Shown: positions 8,941-17,317 of the stretch, piece by piece
How positions within the stretch are numbered: the first letter of the stretch is position 1
How the letters are laid out: every line of letters begins with the position of its first letter
The notes under the pieces: model-generated
The model's input: only the letters and a program-made list of their open reading frames with translations
Database searches by the model: none
What the model was told of the DNA's origin: nothing
Source of the DNA: an uncultured Eubacteriales bacterium
GTDB taxonomy: Bacteria; Bacillota; Clostridia; Oscillospirales; CAG-272
NCBI GenBank assembly: GCA_905201895.1
Contig: CAJKPX010000004.1
Span: 1 to 64,000 of the forward strand
Length of the DNA stretch: 64,000 nt
Direction: 5' to 3'
Position numbers and translations under genes: made by a program

Positions 8941-9870
8941 ATGATCTTATCTACCTCTATCAAAAATCTTTTGAGTCGGTTTGACCCTGAAACTGCGATC
9001 CGAATGATGTCACAGGCGGGCTTTGATGCGATCGACTTTTCCTACACGGGCAAGGACTATGCCGCAAAATACTGCGGACCCGACACCGATTCCCCCACCT
9101 TTCGCGACTATCTGAAGGGACTTCGTGCAATGGCAGAGGATGCGAGCGTTCCCTTCGTGCACGCGCATGCCCCCATGCCGTCGAGCTCGACAGATCCGAT
9201 CCGCGACAAGGAGTGCTTTGACGCCATCGTGCGCTCGATCCGCAATTCGTCATATCTCGGAATTTCCAAGATCGTGGTGCATCCCGTCCAGCACCTGACC
9301 TATGCCGAGCCGGGTGTTCCCGAGCGCCTTTTTGAGATGAACGTGGAGTTCTACAACCGCCTCAAGCCCTACTGCGAGGAATACAACATGCAGGTTGCGG
9401 TGGAGAACATGTGGCAACGCGACGAAAACCGCAAGATCAGTCACTCCACCTGCTCGCGTCCCGCGGAATTTCAGCGCTACGTGGACGCGCTGGACAGCAA
9501 ATGGTTCGTTGCCTGCCTTGACCTCGGACACGCACGGCTTGTGGATGAGGATCCCGCCGCCTTTATCAAGGCTCTGGGGGGGTCCCGATTGAAGTCCCTG
9601 CACGTGCATGACGTGGACGGCGTGCATGACAACCACACGCTCCCCTATCAGGGCGTGATAGATTGGGAGAGCGTGATGCGTGCGCTTGCCGAGATCGGCT
9701 ATGAGGGCGAATTCAACTACGAGGCGGTTTGTTATCTTAACAAGACCCCGAACGAGCTGCTCCTTGCGGGCATGCGCCACATGGTGGAGGTTGGCAGATA
9801 CCTGATTTCGCGATTTGAGGCGTACCGCGCGGAATTTCAAAATACGGAAGGCAAGCCACCAATTCTTTGA
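8941..9870 (+). CDS. Sugar phosphate isomerase/epimerase family TIM barrel
   Basis: The 309-residue product belongs to the xylose isomerase-like/AP endonuclease 2 fold. Metal-ligand style residues appear at strand ends: HAHAP near 78, VVHPV near 112, VENMW near 153, CLDLGHAR near 197, LHVHDVDG near 220 and the terminal EAVCY near 283. Family members act on sugars, inososes or hydroxypyruvate; the substrate cannot be named. The start at 8941 fits the promoter and the AAAAGGA ribosome site. It is monocistronic and ends at a strong terminator. Two related proteins occur later in this window (29171 and 56650). Confidence 0.85.
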   Translation: MILSTSIKNLLSRFDPETAIRMMSQAGFDAIDFSYTGKDYAAKYCGPDTDSPTFRDYLKGLRAMAEDASVPFVHAHAPMPSSSTDPIRDKECFDAIVRSIRNSSYLGISKIVVHPVQHLTYAEPGVPERLFEMNVEFYNRLKPYCEEYNMQVAVENMWQRDENRKISHSTCSRPAEFQRYVDALDSKWFVACLDLGHARLVDEDPAAFIKALGGSRLKSLHVHDVDGVHDNHTLPYQGVIDWESVMRALAEIGYEGEFNYEAVCYLNKTPNELLLAGMRHMVEVGRYLISRFEAYRAEFQNTEGKPPIL

Positions 9871-9910
9871 TCCGAGAAATCCTCCCTGCCGGTTGCTTAC
9901 ATGATGCAAA

Positions 9911-9955
9911 AAAGGCGGTCTCAAATGCACATACATTTGAGACCGCCTTTTTTGT
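9911..9955. terminator. Strong bidirectional terminator
   Basis: A 14-base perfect stem (GGCGGTCTCAAATG at 9914-9927 with its complement at 9934-9947) flanked by A and T runs; it serves the isomerase gene and the convergent galM. Confidence 0.9.
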
Positions 9956-9973
9956 GTTGCCTTAACAATCGCC

Positions 9974-11035
9974 TCAATTTTTCACCGAGAATTGGTATAC
10001 GGTGGTGTAATCGTACTTTCCGTCGGGATCAAGCACGATGTTATCGAAATTGGGGTGGTTGATTGCATCGGGCATCTTCTGCGTTTCCAGGCAGAAGAGC
10101 GCCTGCAGATTCTGCGGATATCCCCCCTTGAGCGGATGCTCGGGGTTATCAAGGAAGTTACCGCTGTAGAATTGGATCGCGGGCTGGTTGGTGAACACCT
10201 GCATAATGCGTCCGCTGTTGGGCTCATAGACCTCCACGCGCAGAACGGGCTCCTTGGTCTCGCCGCCTGCAAAGCAGAAGCAATGGTCGAAGCCGCCTGC
10301 GATACGGATGTCCTCGTTTTCCAGGTCGAAATCCTTACCGATCGTTTTGGGCTCACGGAAATCAAAGGGCGTGCCGTCAACGGGACGGAGCTCGCCCGTG
10401 GGAATGAGCGACTCGTCGGTGGGCAGATAACGGTCGGCATCCATGCGGAGCACGTGGTCAAAGACCTTGCCGGATGCATAGCCGCCGAGGTTGAAGTAGG
10501 CATGGTTGGTCAGGTTCACGATCGTGCGCTTGTCGGTGGTTGCCTCATAATGGATCGAAAGCGCGTTGGACTTGAGCAGCGCATAGGTCACGGTAACGTT
10601 GAGCGTTCCGGGATAGCCCTCCTCCCCATCGGGAGAAACGAGCGTGAGAACGAGCTTGGGCTCGTCGCCGTCCACGGGCTTGACCTTCCAGATTTTGTGC
10701 GAGAAGCCAACCTCACCGCCGTGGAGCGAGTTCTTGCCATTGTTGATAAACGCATTGTATTCCTTGCCGTCGAGCGTGTATTTACCGTCGCAGATGCGGT
10801 TGCCCACGCGTCCGATCAGAGCGCCGAGATAGCCGTCGCCGAGAACGTAGTCACGCAGAGAATCGTAACCGCCAACAACGTCGGACATTCTGCCCCAGCG
10901 GTCAGGAACGCGGATCTCCATGATCGCGCCGCCAAACTCGCAGATGCGAACCGACATGCCGTTTGCGTTTTTCATCTGATAGCTGTAAATTTCCTGTCCG
11001 TTCTCCAAAGAACCAAAATAATGCTTTGTAATCAT
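9974..11035 (-). CDS. galM: Galactose mutarotase (aldose 1-epimerase)
   Basis: Interconverts beta- and alpha-galactose (and glucose) before phosphorylation. The 353-residue product has the family landmarks: GRVGNRI near 76, the LHGG block near 104, LTNHAYFNLGG near 178 with the catalytic His, and GGFDHCF near 248 followed by the catalytic Glu of QALFCLETQ near 318. It is the third gene of an NTase-galE-galM operon, three bases behind galE. No galactokinase gene is present in the window. Confidence 0.95.
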   Translation of the reverse strand: MITKHYFGSLENGQEIYSYQMKNANGMSVRICEFGGAIMEIRVPDRWGRMSDVVGGYDSLRDYVLGDGYLGALIGRVGNRICDGKYTLDGKEYNAFINNGKNSLHGGEVGFSHKIWKVKPVDGDEPKLVLTLVSPDGEEGYPGTLNVTVTYALLKSNALSIHYEATTDKRTIVNLTNHAYFNLGGYASGKVFDHVLRMDADRYLPTDESLIPTGELRPVDGTPFDFREPKTIGKDFDLENEDIRIAGGFDHCFCFAGGETKEPVLRVEVYEPNSGRIMQVFTNQPAIQFYSGNFLDNPEHPLKGGYPQNLQALFCLETQKMPDAINHPNFDNIVLDPDGKYDYTTVYQFSVKN

Positions 11036-11038
11036 TGC

Positions 11039-12058
11039 TTATTCTCCTTCATATCCGTTGGGGTTTTTCTTCATCCAATTTGCGAGATCGCGGCACATAT
11101 CGTCAATGCCGTTTTCTGCCTGCCAGCCAAGAACCTCGTAGGCCTTGGTGGGGTCTGCATAGCAGGTTGCAATGTCGCCGGGGCGACGGTCAACAATCTT
11201 GTAGTTAACCTTGAGTCCAGTTGCCTTCTCGTATGCATGAACGATCTCAAGCACCGAGTATCCCGTTCCGGTTCCAACGTTGAAATACTCAACGCCCGTA
11301 ACCTTCTCGGCACGCTCAAGCGCCTTCAGATGTGCCTTTGCAAGGTCAACCACGTGGATGTAGTCACGTACGCCCGTGCCGTCCTTGGTATCGTAATCGT
11401 TGCCGAACACCGACAGGCAGGGCAGCTGACCTGCCGCAACCTTTGCAACGTAAGGCAGAAGGTTGTTCGGAATCCCCTTCGGATTTTCGCCAATCAGTCC
11501 GCTCTTGTGCGCACCGATGGGATTGAAATAGCGCAGCACCGAAACACTCCACTCGTTGTCCGAAACCCAGATATCCTTGAGGATGCGCTCGATCATGAGC
11601 TTGGTCTCGCCGTAAGGGTTGGTGGTGGAAAGCGGGAAATCCTCGCGGATCGGAACGGTTTTGGGCATGCCGTAAACCGTTGCGGACGAGCTGAAAACGA
11701 TGCGTTTTGCGTTGTATTTCCCAAGCAGCTCCACCAGATTGAGGGTGCTGACGAGATTGTTATAGTAGTAAAAACCGGGCTTTTGTACCGATTCACCGAC
11801 CGCCTTCAGTCCGGCAAAATGGATCGCGGAGTCGATTTCGGGATTTTCAACAAACACACGCTCAAGCGCTGCCTTATCGCAAAGATCAACCTCATAGGCA
11901 CGGAAATCGCGCCCCGTGATCTCCTTGATGCGCTCCAGCGCACGGGGGCTGGAGTTGTAGTAGTTGTCAACGACAACGATATCGTAGCCTGCGTTCAAAA
12001 ACTCAACAGCGGTGTGGGAGCCGATAAAGCCGGCGCCACCGGTAATCAAAATGGACAT
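11039..12058 (-). CDS. galE: UDP-glucose 4-epimerase
   Basis: Interconverts UDP-galactose and UDP-glucose with bound NAD+. The 339-residue product shows the Rossmann motif GGAGFIGSH at 7-15, the SSSATVYG segment with the catalytic Ser near 123, the YGETK catalytic Tyr-X3-Lys near 148 and the RYFNPIGAH block near 177. It lies between a sugar nucleotidyltransferase and galM, consistent with entry of galactose into UDP-sugar metabolism. Confidence 0.96.
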   Translation of the reverse strand: MSILITGGAGFIGSHTAVEFLNAGYDIVVVDNYYNSSPRALERIKEITGRDFRAYEVDLCDKAALERVFVENPEIDSAIHFAGLKAVGESVQKPGFYYYNNLVSTLNLVELLGKYNAKRIVFSSSATVYGMPKTVPIREDFPLSTTNPYGETKLMIERILKDIWVSDNEWSVSVLRYFNPIGAHKSGLIGENPKGIPNNLLPYVAKVAAGQLPCLSVFGNDYDTKDGTGVRDYIHVVDLAKAHLKALERAEKVTGVEYFNVGTGTGYSVLEIVHAYEKATGLKVNYKIVDRRPGDIATCYADPTKAYEVLGWQAENGIDDMCRDLANWMKKNPNGYEGE

Positions 12059-12114
12059 TGCTTTTTCCTCGCTTTATGTAATCTTAATATGTGCCTGAAA
12101 TACAGTCTGCTTCA

Positions 12115-13026
12115 TCAGCCCCAAAGGCTGCGGGGATATTCTCCCGATTCGATCATGGCGTTGATTGCTGCCTTAACCGACGCCTTATCCTCTGCGTAGG
12201 TCACGCCCTGCCAGATCGACTGCGTGGGATACACGCGAACATCGCAATGTCCTGCACGGCGCTGCAGATCGACCGCCGCGGGCAGATAGAATTCGGATTT
12301 GAGCGGATTTTGACCGATTCCGTTCAAAAAATCCACGAAGTCCCCCTCAAGATGCTCAAAAATTGCGGGTGTAAAGCCCCAGCAGTTCATCGAGACGATG
12401 GTGTCGAACGAAAGATCAACCCAGGTTTCGCCGTCATCCGCCAGGTATGCCGCATTGTTTTCCTGCTTGCGGATCTTGGTGCGCTCCACCACGCCTTGAA
12501 GCATCGAGCTCGCATCCACCGTGCATTCGCCGCGCGAGACCGTACCATTCTCGGTAAGGGTGTTGCCAAGACGGAAGCCAACCATGCAATGCTGTGCCTT
12601 TCCGTTTTCTTCCGACGCATCGGAAAGGTGCTTGGCGAGCTGCACAAAGGTGTCTCTGCCGTAAAAATCGTCGGCGTTGATCACTGCGAAATTATCCTTG
12701 ACGATATCGCGCACGCACCACACCGCATGTCCCGTGCCCCAGGGCTTGACTCTGCCCTCGGGAACGGCATAGCCGCTCGGAAGCTCGTCGGTCTTTTGGA
12801 ACGCATAGGTTACCTTCACGCGCTTTTCCACGCGGTTTCCAACCGTTTCGCGGAACAGCTGCAGATTTTCCTCCTTGATGATGAAAACAACGTGGTCAAA
12901 GCCTGCGCCGATCGCATCGTAAATCGAAAAATCAATGATGAACTCACCCGAATCGGTCATCGGATCGAGCTGCTTGAGTCCGCCGTAGCGCGAGCCCATG
13001 CCCGCCGCAAGAATTACAAGTGTCAT
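12115..13026 (-). CDS. Sugar-phosphate nucleotidyltransferase
   Basis: A 303-residue GT-A fold NTP_transferase: the G-X-G-X-R-like phosphate loop LAAGMGSRYGGLKQL is at 5-19, PWGTGHAVW near 95 and the metal-binding VINADDFYG near 114, all typical of UTP or dTTP:sugar-1-phosphate transferases. It heads the operon with galE and galM. I infer that it makes UDP-glucose or UDP-galactose from the sugar 1-phosphate, possibly standing in for GalT, which is absent nearby. It differs from classical GalU in the GGLKQL sequence, so the substrate is open. Confidence 0.8.
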   Translation of the reverse strand: MTLVILAAGMGSRYGGLKQLDPMTDSGEFIIDFSIYDAIGAGFDHVVFIIKEENLQLFRETVGNRVEKRVKVTYAFQKTDELPSGYAVPEGRVKPWGTGHAVWCVRDIVKDNFAVINADDFYGRDTFVQLAKHLSDASEENGKAQHCMVGFRLGNTLTENGTVSRGECTVDASSMLQGVVERTKIRKQENNAAYLADDGETWVDLSFDTIVSMNCWGFTPAIFEHLEGDFVDFLNGIGQNPLKSEFYLPAAVDLQRRAGHCDVRVYPTQSIWQGVTYAEDKASVKAAINAMIESGEYPRSLWG

Positions 13027-13068
13027 TTTTTACGCCTCCGTTGCGTTTGTGTCTTCGTTATCTATACC

Positions 13069-13097
13069 ATTATACACGAAAAGCGAAAAAATGTAAA
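13069..13097 (-). promoter_or_regulatory. SigA-type promoter of the NTase-galE-galM operon
   Basis: Minus strand TTTACA (13092-13097), 17-base spacer, TATAAT (13069-13074), 43 bases before the NTase start. Confidence 0.75.
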
Positions 13098-13207
13098 GAG
13101 GTTTTCCAAATTTATATGAAAAATATCGTTTTTCCAAGAAACAAAACTGCGTTTTTGCGAACTGCCGTTTTTTTGAAAAAAACTTTTGTTTTTCTTGCAA
13201 AGTGCTA

Positions 13208-13236
13208 TTGACATTTTTTTAACAATGTGTTATAAT
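13208..13236 (+). promoter_or_regulatory. Consensus SigA promoter of the Crp/Fnr-type regulator
   Basis: Perfect TTGACA (13208-13213), 17-base spacer and TATAAT (13231-13236). It lies inside the longer open frame, so upstream ATG codons at 13186 and 13228 would not be transcribed from it. Confidence 0.85.
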
Positions 13237-13272
13237 TGTCTCAAACGATACAAAAAACAGGAGGTGACGAAT

Positions 13273-13938
13273 CTGTTAACCGAAAAAGAACTGCAAACCG
13301 TGCTTGACCACGAGCTTTTTGCGGGGCTTGATGCTAAAAGACTGCTTACCGTGCTCACGGAACACGGCTCTCGCTCGGTTTCTTATGCCGACGGTGAGCT
13401 GATCCGCTCGCCCGACAGCACCGAACGCGGCGCGGGAATGATCCTCTCGGGTAAGGCAAGCGTGACAACGCCAAACGCCTCGCACTCTGCCCTGCTTCGT
13501 TTTCTCGGAAAACGCGAAATGTTCGGAATTGCCAACCTCTTTAGCGAGGAGCCTTATATCAGCATAATCCGTGCCGACGGTGAATGTCGCGTCTTGCACG
13601 TCACCGAGGAGGCGATCCGATATCTTCTGGAGCATGAATCGGGCTTTCTCTACCGCTATCTTGCCTTTCTGTCGGGCAGAATTCGCTATCTCAACCGCAA
13701 GATCGGATTTCTAACGGCAGGCAGTGCAGAGCATCGCCTGGCACTCTATCTTGCCTCGCTTGGAAGCGACAGCGTGCATCTCGACGATTCGATCTCCTCG
13801 CTCTCCGAGCTGCTCGACGTGGGCCGTGCCTCGCTATACCGCGCCTTTGACCGACTCAGCGCCGACGGCTTTATCCTCAAAAAAGGGCGCACCATTACCC
13901 TTCTCAACCGCGATGCCATGCAAAAGGCATACCGTTGA
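13273..13938 (+). CDS. Crp/Fnr-family transcriptional regulator
   Basis: The 221-residue product has an N-terminal cyclic-nucleotide-binding-like beta barrel (about 1-125), a dimer helix and a C-terminal winged HTH (SLSELLDVGRASLYRAFDRL near 185). Only one Cys remains in the barrel, so there is no Fnr-type Fe-S cluster. The start is unusual: the consensus promoter at 13208-13236 lies downstream of the available ATGs, and AGGAGGTGA at 13259-13267 is followed at good spacing by CTG at 13273; the only other candidate, GTG 13264, lies inside the ribosome site. It probably regulates the ABC importer that follows 52 bases later on the same strand. Confidence 0.85.
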   Translation: MLTEKELQTVLDHELFAGLDAKRLLTVLTEHGSRSVSYADGELIRSPDSTERGAGMILSGKASVTTPNASHSALLRFLGKREMFGIANLFSEEPYISIIRADGECRVLHVTEEAIRYLLEHESGFLYRYLAFLSGRIRYLNRKIGFLTAGSAEHRLALYLASLGSDSVHLDDSISSLSELLDVGRASLYRAFDRLSADGFILKKGRTITLLNRDAMQKAYR

Positions 13939-13990
13939 GCCCCCCCTTCAGTCAATCAAAAAAACACAAAAAAAGAAAGGAAACAACACT

Positions 13991-15073
13991 ATGAAACTCC
14001 GCATTCTTTCCCTGATCACCCTCCTCGCTCTGCTCCTCACCATGACGGTGTCCTGCTTCCCGACCGGGCAGACTCCGAATGACGATGACCCCAAGGAAAC
14101 CACCGACAACGCTACCACCAACAATGACGAAACTACGGGCAATCTTGACGATACCCCCAATCTGCCCGCAACGCTCAACGTATATACGCTCAACGGAACC
14201 ACCGGCTTCGGCATGGCAAAGATGATCGCCGACAACAAGACGAAAACCGACAGCATCTACAAGTTTGCGGTCAAAACTGATGCCTCCGAGGTGACTGCAG
14301 CCCTGATCAACGGCGATGTTGACATTGCAGCCCTTCCCACCAATGCCGCTGCAAACGTTTACACAAAAACTAATGGCGGCGTGAAAATCCTTGCGGTCAA
14401 CACGCTCGGCTGCCTCTATCTGCTCGTCAAGGACGGAGTTGAGGTTTCGAGCATGGCAGACCTGCGCGGAAAAACCGTTTATGCCCCTGCTCAAAATCCC
14501 ACCTTTATCTTTACCGACCTCTGCAAAAAGAATAATCTGATCCCCGGGACCGACATCACGATCGACTCGACCAGCTTTGCTCAACCCGCCAATCTGCGCG
14601 ACGCAATTGCAAGCGGTGCTATTGAGATTGCAGTTCTGCCCGAGCCGATGGTCACCATGGCAATCAGCAAGGCTACCTCGAACGGCGTAACCCTGAAAAA
14701 CGCAATGGATCTGACGGCAGAATGGGATAAGGTCAACCCCGCAGGCTCGCTCGTTCAGGGCTGCGTGGTCGTGCGCACTGCATTCCTTGAGCAGTATCCC
14801 GACGCTGTGGAGATGTTCCTCACGGAATACGAGGCGTCTGTGAACTATCTCCTCGAAAACGTTTCCGCAGGCGCTCAGCTCATCGTGGAGGCAGGCATCT
14901 TTGCACAGGCAGCGGTTGCAGAAAAAGCCATCCCGAAATGCAATATTTGCTTCGTCACGGGCGACACCATGAAATCGGCAATGAAGCTTTATTTGAAGGC
15001 ACTCTACGATATCAATCCTATGTCGGTTGGCGGCGCACTTCCCGCCGATGACTTCTACTACGCAGGAAAATGA
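13991..15073 (+). CDS. ABC transporter substrate-binding lipoprotein (SsuA/ThiY-like)
   Basis: The 360-residue precursor has a lipoprotein signal (MKLRILSLITLLALLLTMTVSC, Cys at 22), a Thr/Asn/Asp-rich linker to about 55 and then a type II periplasmic-binding fold of the NMT1/SsuA class (DIAALPTNAAANV near 115, GKTVYAP near 165, AIASGAIEIAVLPEPM near 212). Such proteins bind thiamin precursors, sulfonates, nitrate or similar small anions; the ligand here cannot be inferred. RBS AGAAAGGAAAC precedes the ATG at 13991. It is followed without gap by its permease and ATPase. Confidence 0.9.
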   Translation: MKLRILSLITLLALLLTMTVSCFPTGQTPNDDDPKETTDNATTNNDETTGNLDDTPNLPATLNVYTLNGTTGFGMAKMIADNKTKTDSIYKFAVKTDASEVTAALINGDVDIAALPTNAAANVYTKTNGGVKILAVNTLGCLYLLVKDGVEVSSMADLRGKTVYAPAQNPTFIFTDLCKKNNLIPGTDITIDSTSFAQPANLRDAIASGAIEIAVLPEPMVTMAISKATSNGVTLKNAMDLTAEWDKVNPAGSLVQGCVVVRTAFLEQYPDAVEMFLTEYEASVNYLLENVSAGAQLIVEAGIFAQAAVAEKAIPKCNICFVTGDTMKSAMKLYLKALYDINPMSVGGALPADDFYYAGK

Positions 15074-15834
15074 ATTCAAGGCTCAAGCGGCTCATCCGCC
15101 TCACGCTTTCAACGGCGTTCTGGATTGCGCTGTGGGCATTCGCCGCACATCAGGTGGGAAAGCCTCTCCTCTTTCCCCCTCCTGCGGCGGTAGCTGTGCG
15201 GCTTTGGGAGCTTCTGCAAAGCGCAGATTTTTATCGAATCACGGCAAGATCGCTCTGGAACGTGCTGGCAGGTATCCTGATTGCCACCGTTGGCGGCTCT
15301 ATGCTCGCAATCCTGACCTCACTCGTTTCATTTCTGCGCGATCTGGTCCTGCCGATCATGACAGTGATCAAAACAACGCCCGTTGCCTCCTTTATCATTC
15401 TCGCGCTGATCTGGATCGGCTCGGCACGCGTGCCAACCTTTATCACGATTCTGATCGTGCTCCCGATTATTTGGACCAACCTCGACGTTGGCTTTTCCAA
15501 AATTGACCCGCAGCTCGTTGAGCTGACGAGAGTCTATCATTTCTCCTTTTTCAGACGCCTGGAAACGCTCACGATTCCCTCTCTCATGCCCTATTTCATT
15601 TCGGCATGCCGCACCTCGGTTGGTCTTGCCTGGAAGGCAGGCATTGCCGCCGAGATCATTGCGATGCCGTTTGGAACGGTGGGTATGATGATCGGAGAGG
15701 CAAAGCTCTATCTCATGACCACCGATATGTACGCTTGGACGCTCACCGTGATCCTGTTGAGTCTGTTTATCGAATTTGTGATCTCCGCTCTGCTTGGAAT
15801 GGTCGCAAAAACACCGTTGGAAAGTGAGGTCTGA
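15070..15834 (+). CDS. ABC transporter permease (SsuC/ThiX-like)
   Basis: The 254-residue membrane protein has about six hydrophobic helices and the binding-protein-dependent transport (BPD) EAA-type loop near residues 170-190 (LVELTRVYHFSFFRRL...TIPSLMP). It starts in an ATGA overlap with the stop of the binding-protein gene, indicating translational coupling, and belongs to the same importer. Confidence 0.92.
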   Translation: MNSRLKRLIRLTLSTAFWIALWAFAAHQVGKPLLFPPPAAVAVRLWELLQSADFYRITARSLWNVLAGILIATVGGSMLAILTSLVSFLRDLVLPIMTVIKTTPVASFIILALIWIGSARVPTFITILIVLPIIWTNLDVGFSKIDPQLVELTRVYHFSFFRRLETLTIPSLMPYFISACRTSVGLAWKAGIAAEIIAMPFGTVGMMIGEAKLYLMTTDMYAWTLTVILLSLFIEFVISALLGMVAKTPLESEV

Positions 15835-15835
15835 T

Positions 15836-16426
15836 ATGCTGAAAATTGAAAATCTCTCTTTTTCCTATGGAAAAACAAGGGTTTTACAGGATTTCAATCT
15901 CTCGCTCGCATCGGGTGAGCTTCTCTCCGTGATGGGTCCCTCGGGATGTGGAAAAAGCACGCTGCTCCACCTGATCGCAGGACTGTACCGCCCCACCGCA
16001 GGCAAGCTGACGGTGAAGTTTCCGCAGGTCTCCTACGTTTTTCAGGAGCCGCGCCTCTTTCCGTGGCTCACGGTTGAAAAAAACCTTGCCGCCGTTCTGC
16101 CCAATCCCAAGCAAAATGCCGACCGAATTGCCGAGGCGCTTGCAAGGGTGGGACTATCCGACGCTGCAAAGCTCTATCCCTCGGAGCTTTCGGGTGGCAT
16201 GAAAATCCGCGCGTCTCTGGCACGTGCACTTGTTTTTGGCGGTGACCTGTTTCTGCTCGACGAGCCTTTCTCGGCACTCGACGAAGAGCTGCGCACCCGC
16301 CTGACACGCGATCTGCGTGATTACTTCAAGCAAAACGGAATTTCGGCAATTCTTGTGACGCATCAGGCAACCGATGCAGAGATTTTTGCCGATAGGGTTT
16401 TGCATCTAAAAAAAATCGACCAATAA
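15836..16426 (+). CDS. ABC transporter ATP-binding protein (SsuB/TauB-like)
   Basis: A 196-residue ATPase that powers the preceding permease. It has Walker A GPSGCGKST near 35, Q-loop VFQEPRLFPWLTV near 68, signature ELSGGMK near 120, Walker B LFLLDEPF near 142 and the switch His in VTHQATDAE near 175. It is shorter than the usual 240-260 residue SsuB proteins and stops soon after the switch region. The start codon comes one base after the permease stop; no separate ribosome site is needed beyond GTGAGGT. Confidence 0.92.
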   Translation: MLKIENLSFSYGKTRVLQDFNLSLASGELLSVMGPSGCGKSTLLHLIAGLYRPTAGKLTVKFPQVSYVFQEPRLFPWLTVEKNLAAVLPNPKQNADRIAEALARVGLSDAAKLYPSELSGGMKIRASLARALVFGGDLFLLDEPFSALDEELRTRLTRDLRDYFKQNGISAILVTHQATDAEIFADRVLHLKKIDQ

Positions 16427-16435
16427 AAACAACAA

Positions 16436-16480
16436 GAACGGCACATCCCGAAAAAGTGGATGTGCCGTTCTTTCTTTTTG
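16436..16480. terminator. Terminator between the ABC operon and proC
   Basis: GAACGGCACATCC (16436-16448) pairs with GGATGTGCCGTTC (16458-16470), followed by T-rich sequence on the plus strand. Confidence 0.88.
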
Positions 16481-16495
16481 CTCTTAAAATGAGCT

Positions 16496-17302
16496 TTATT
16501 TCTTGATTTTTAGGGTCTTTTCATATGCGGCGATCACCGCATTCATGGCAGATGCACGGAATGCGCCCTCCTCCAAGGCGTGCACGCCTGCGATCGTGGT
16601 GCCGCCGGGACTGCATACTGCATCCTTGAGCGCGCCGGGATGCTTACCGCTCTGCAGAAGCAGCTTTGCGGCACCCACCAGCGTTTGCGCGGCGTAGAAG
16701 TTTGCCTTATCGCGCGCGATTCCGCAGGAAACGGCACCGTCTGCAAGCGCCTCGGCAAAGAGATAGACGAATGCAGGACCACAGCCCGAGAGTGCGCTTG
16801 CCGCGTCGATCTTATCCTCCGGGATCGCGTCGAGGCATCCCGCGGCAGAAAGTGCGTGGCAAAAGCCATCGCATTGCTCGGGTGCAGTCTTTTCATTTGC
16901 ACAATAAAGGATCATTCCCTCTCCCACCGAAACAGGCGTGTTGGGCATGATACGAATGATCGCACACGGACGTCCCGCCAACCGTTCTACCGTTTCAATC
17001 GCAACGCCTGCCGCCATGCTCACCAGCACGAATGGCGTCTTGCGCAGGAGCAGAAGCGGACGAAGCATCTCAAAAAGCGCCTCAAAGCCCTGCGGCTTGA
17101 CACCGAGAAAGATGTAGTCACATTCAGCGGCAAGCGTTTGCAGATCGGACACCTGCGCACCCGTTTGCGCTGCCAGCGCCTCCGTTTTTTTCACATCTGC
17201 ATCGCAAAGGATAAGCGAGCGTCCGCTCACCGTCTTTGCAACCGCAACGGCAAGTGCACCGCCCATGTTGCCACAACCGATAAATCCAAATTTCGTGTTC
17301 AT
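16496..17302 (-). CDS. proC: Pyrroline-5-carboxylate reductase
   Basis: Last step of proline synthesis: NAD(P)H-dependent reduction of pyrroline-5-carboxylate. The 268-residue product has the Rossmann motif FIGCGNMGGAL at 6-16 and the family signature region (SALSGCGPAFVYLFAEAL near 165 through PGGTTIAGVHALEEGAFR near 235). It is the last gene of proB-proA-proC on the minus strand. Confidence 0.96.
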   Translation of the reverse strand: MNTKFGFIGCGNMGGALAVAVAKTVSGRSLILCDADVKKTEALAAQTGAQVSDLQTLAAECDYIFLGVKPQGFEALFEMLRPLLLLRKTPFVLVSMAAGVAIETVERLAGRPCAIIRIMPNTPVSVGEGMILYCANEKTAPEQCDGFCHALSAAGCLDAIPEDKIDAASALSGCGPAFVYLFAEALADGAVSCGIARDKANFYAAQTLVGAAKLLLQSGKHPGALKDAVCSPGGTTIAGVHALEEGAFRASAMNAVIAAYEKTLKIKK

Positions 17303-17317
17303 ATCCGATCCCTCCCG

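Noticed and set aside
9992..13119. Long plus-strand open frames opposite galM, galE and the nucleotidyltransferase
   Set aside because: They overlap three conserved genes in antisense and show no coherent protein pattern.
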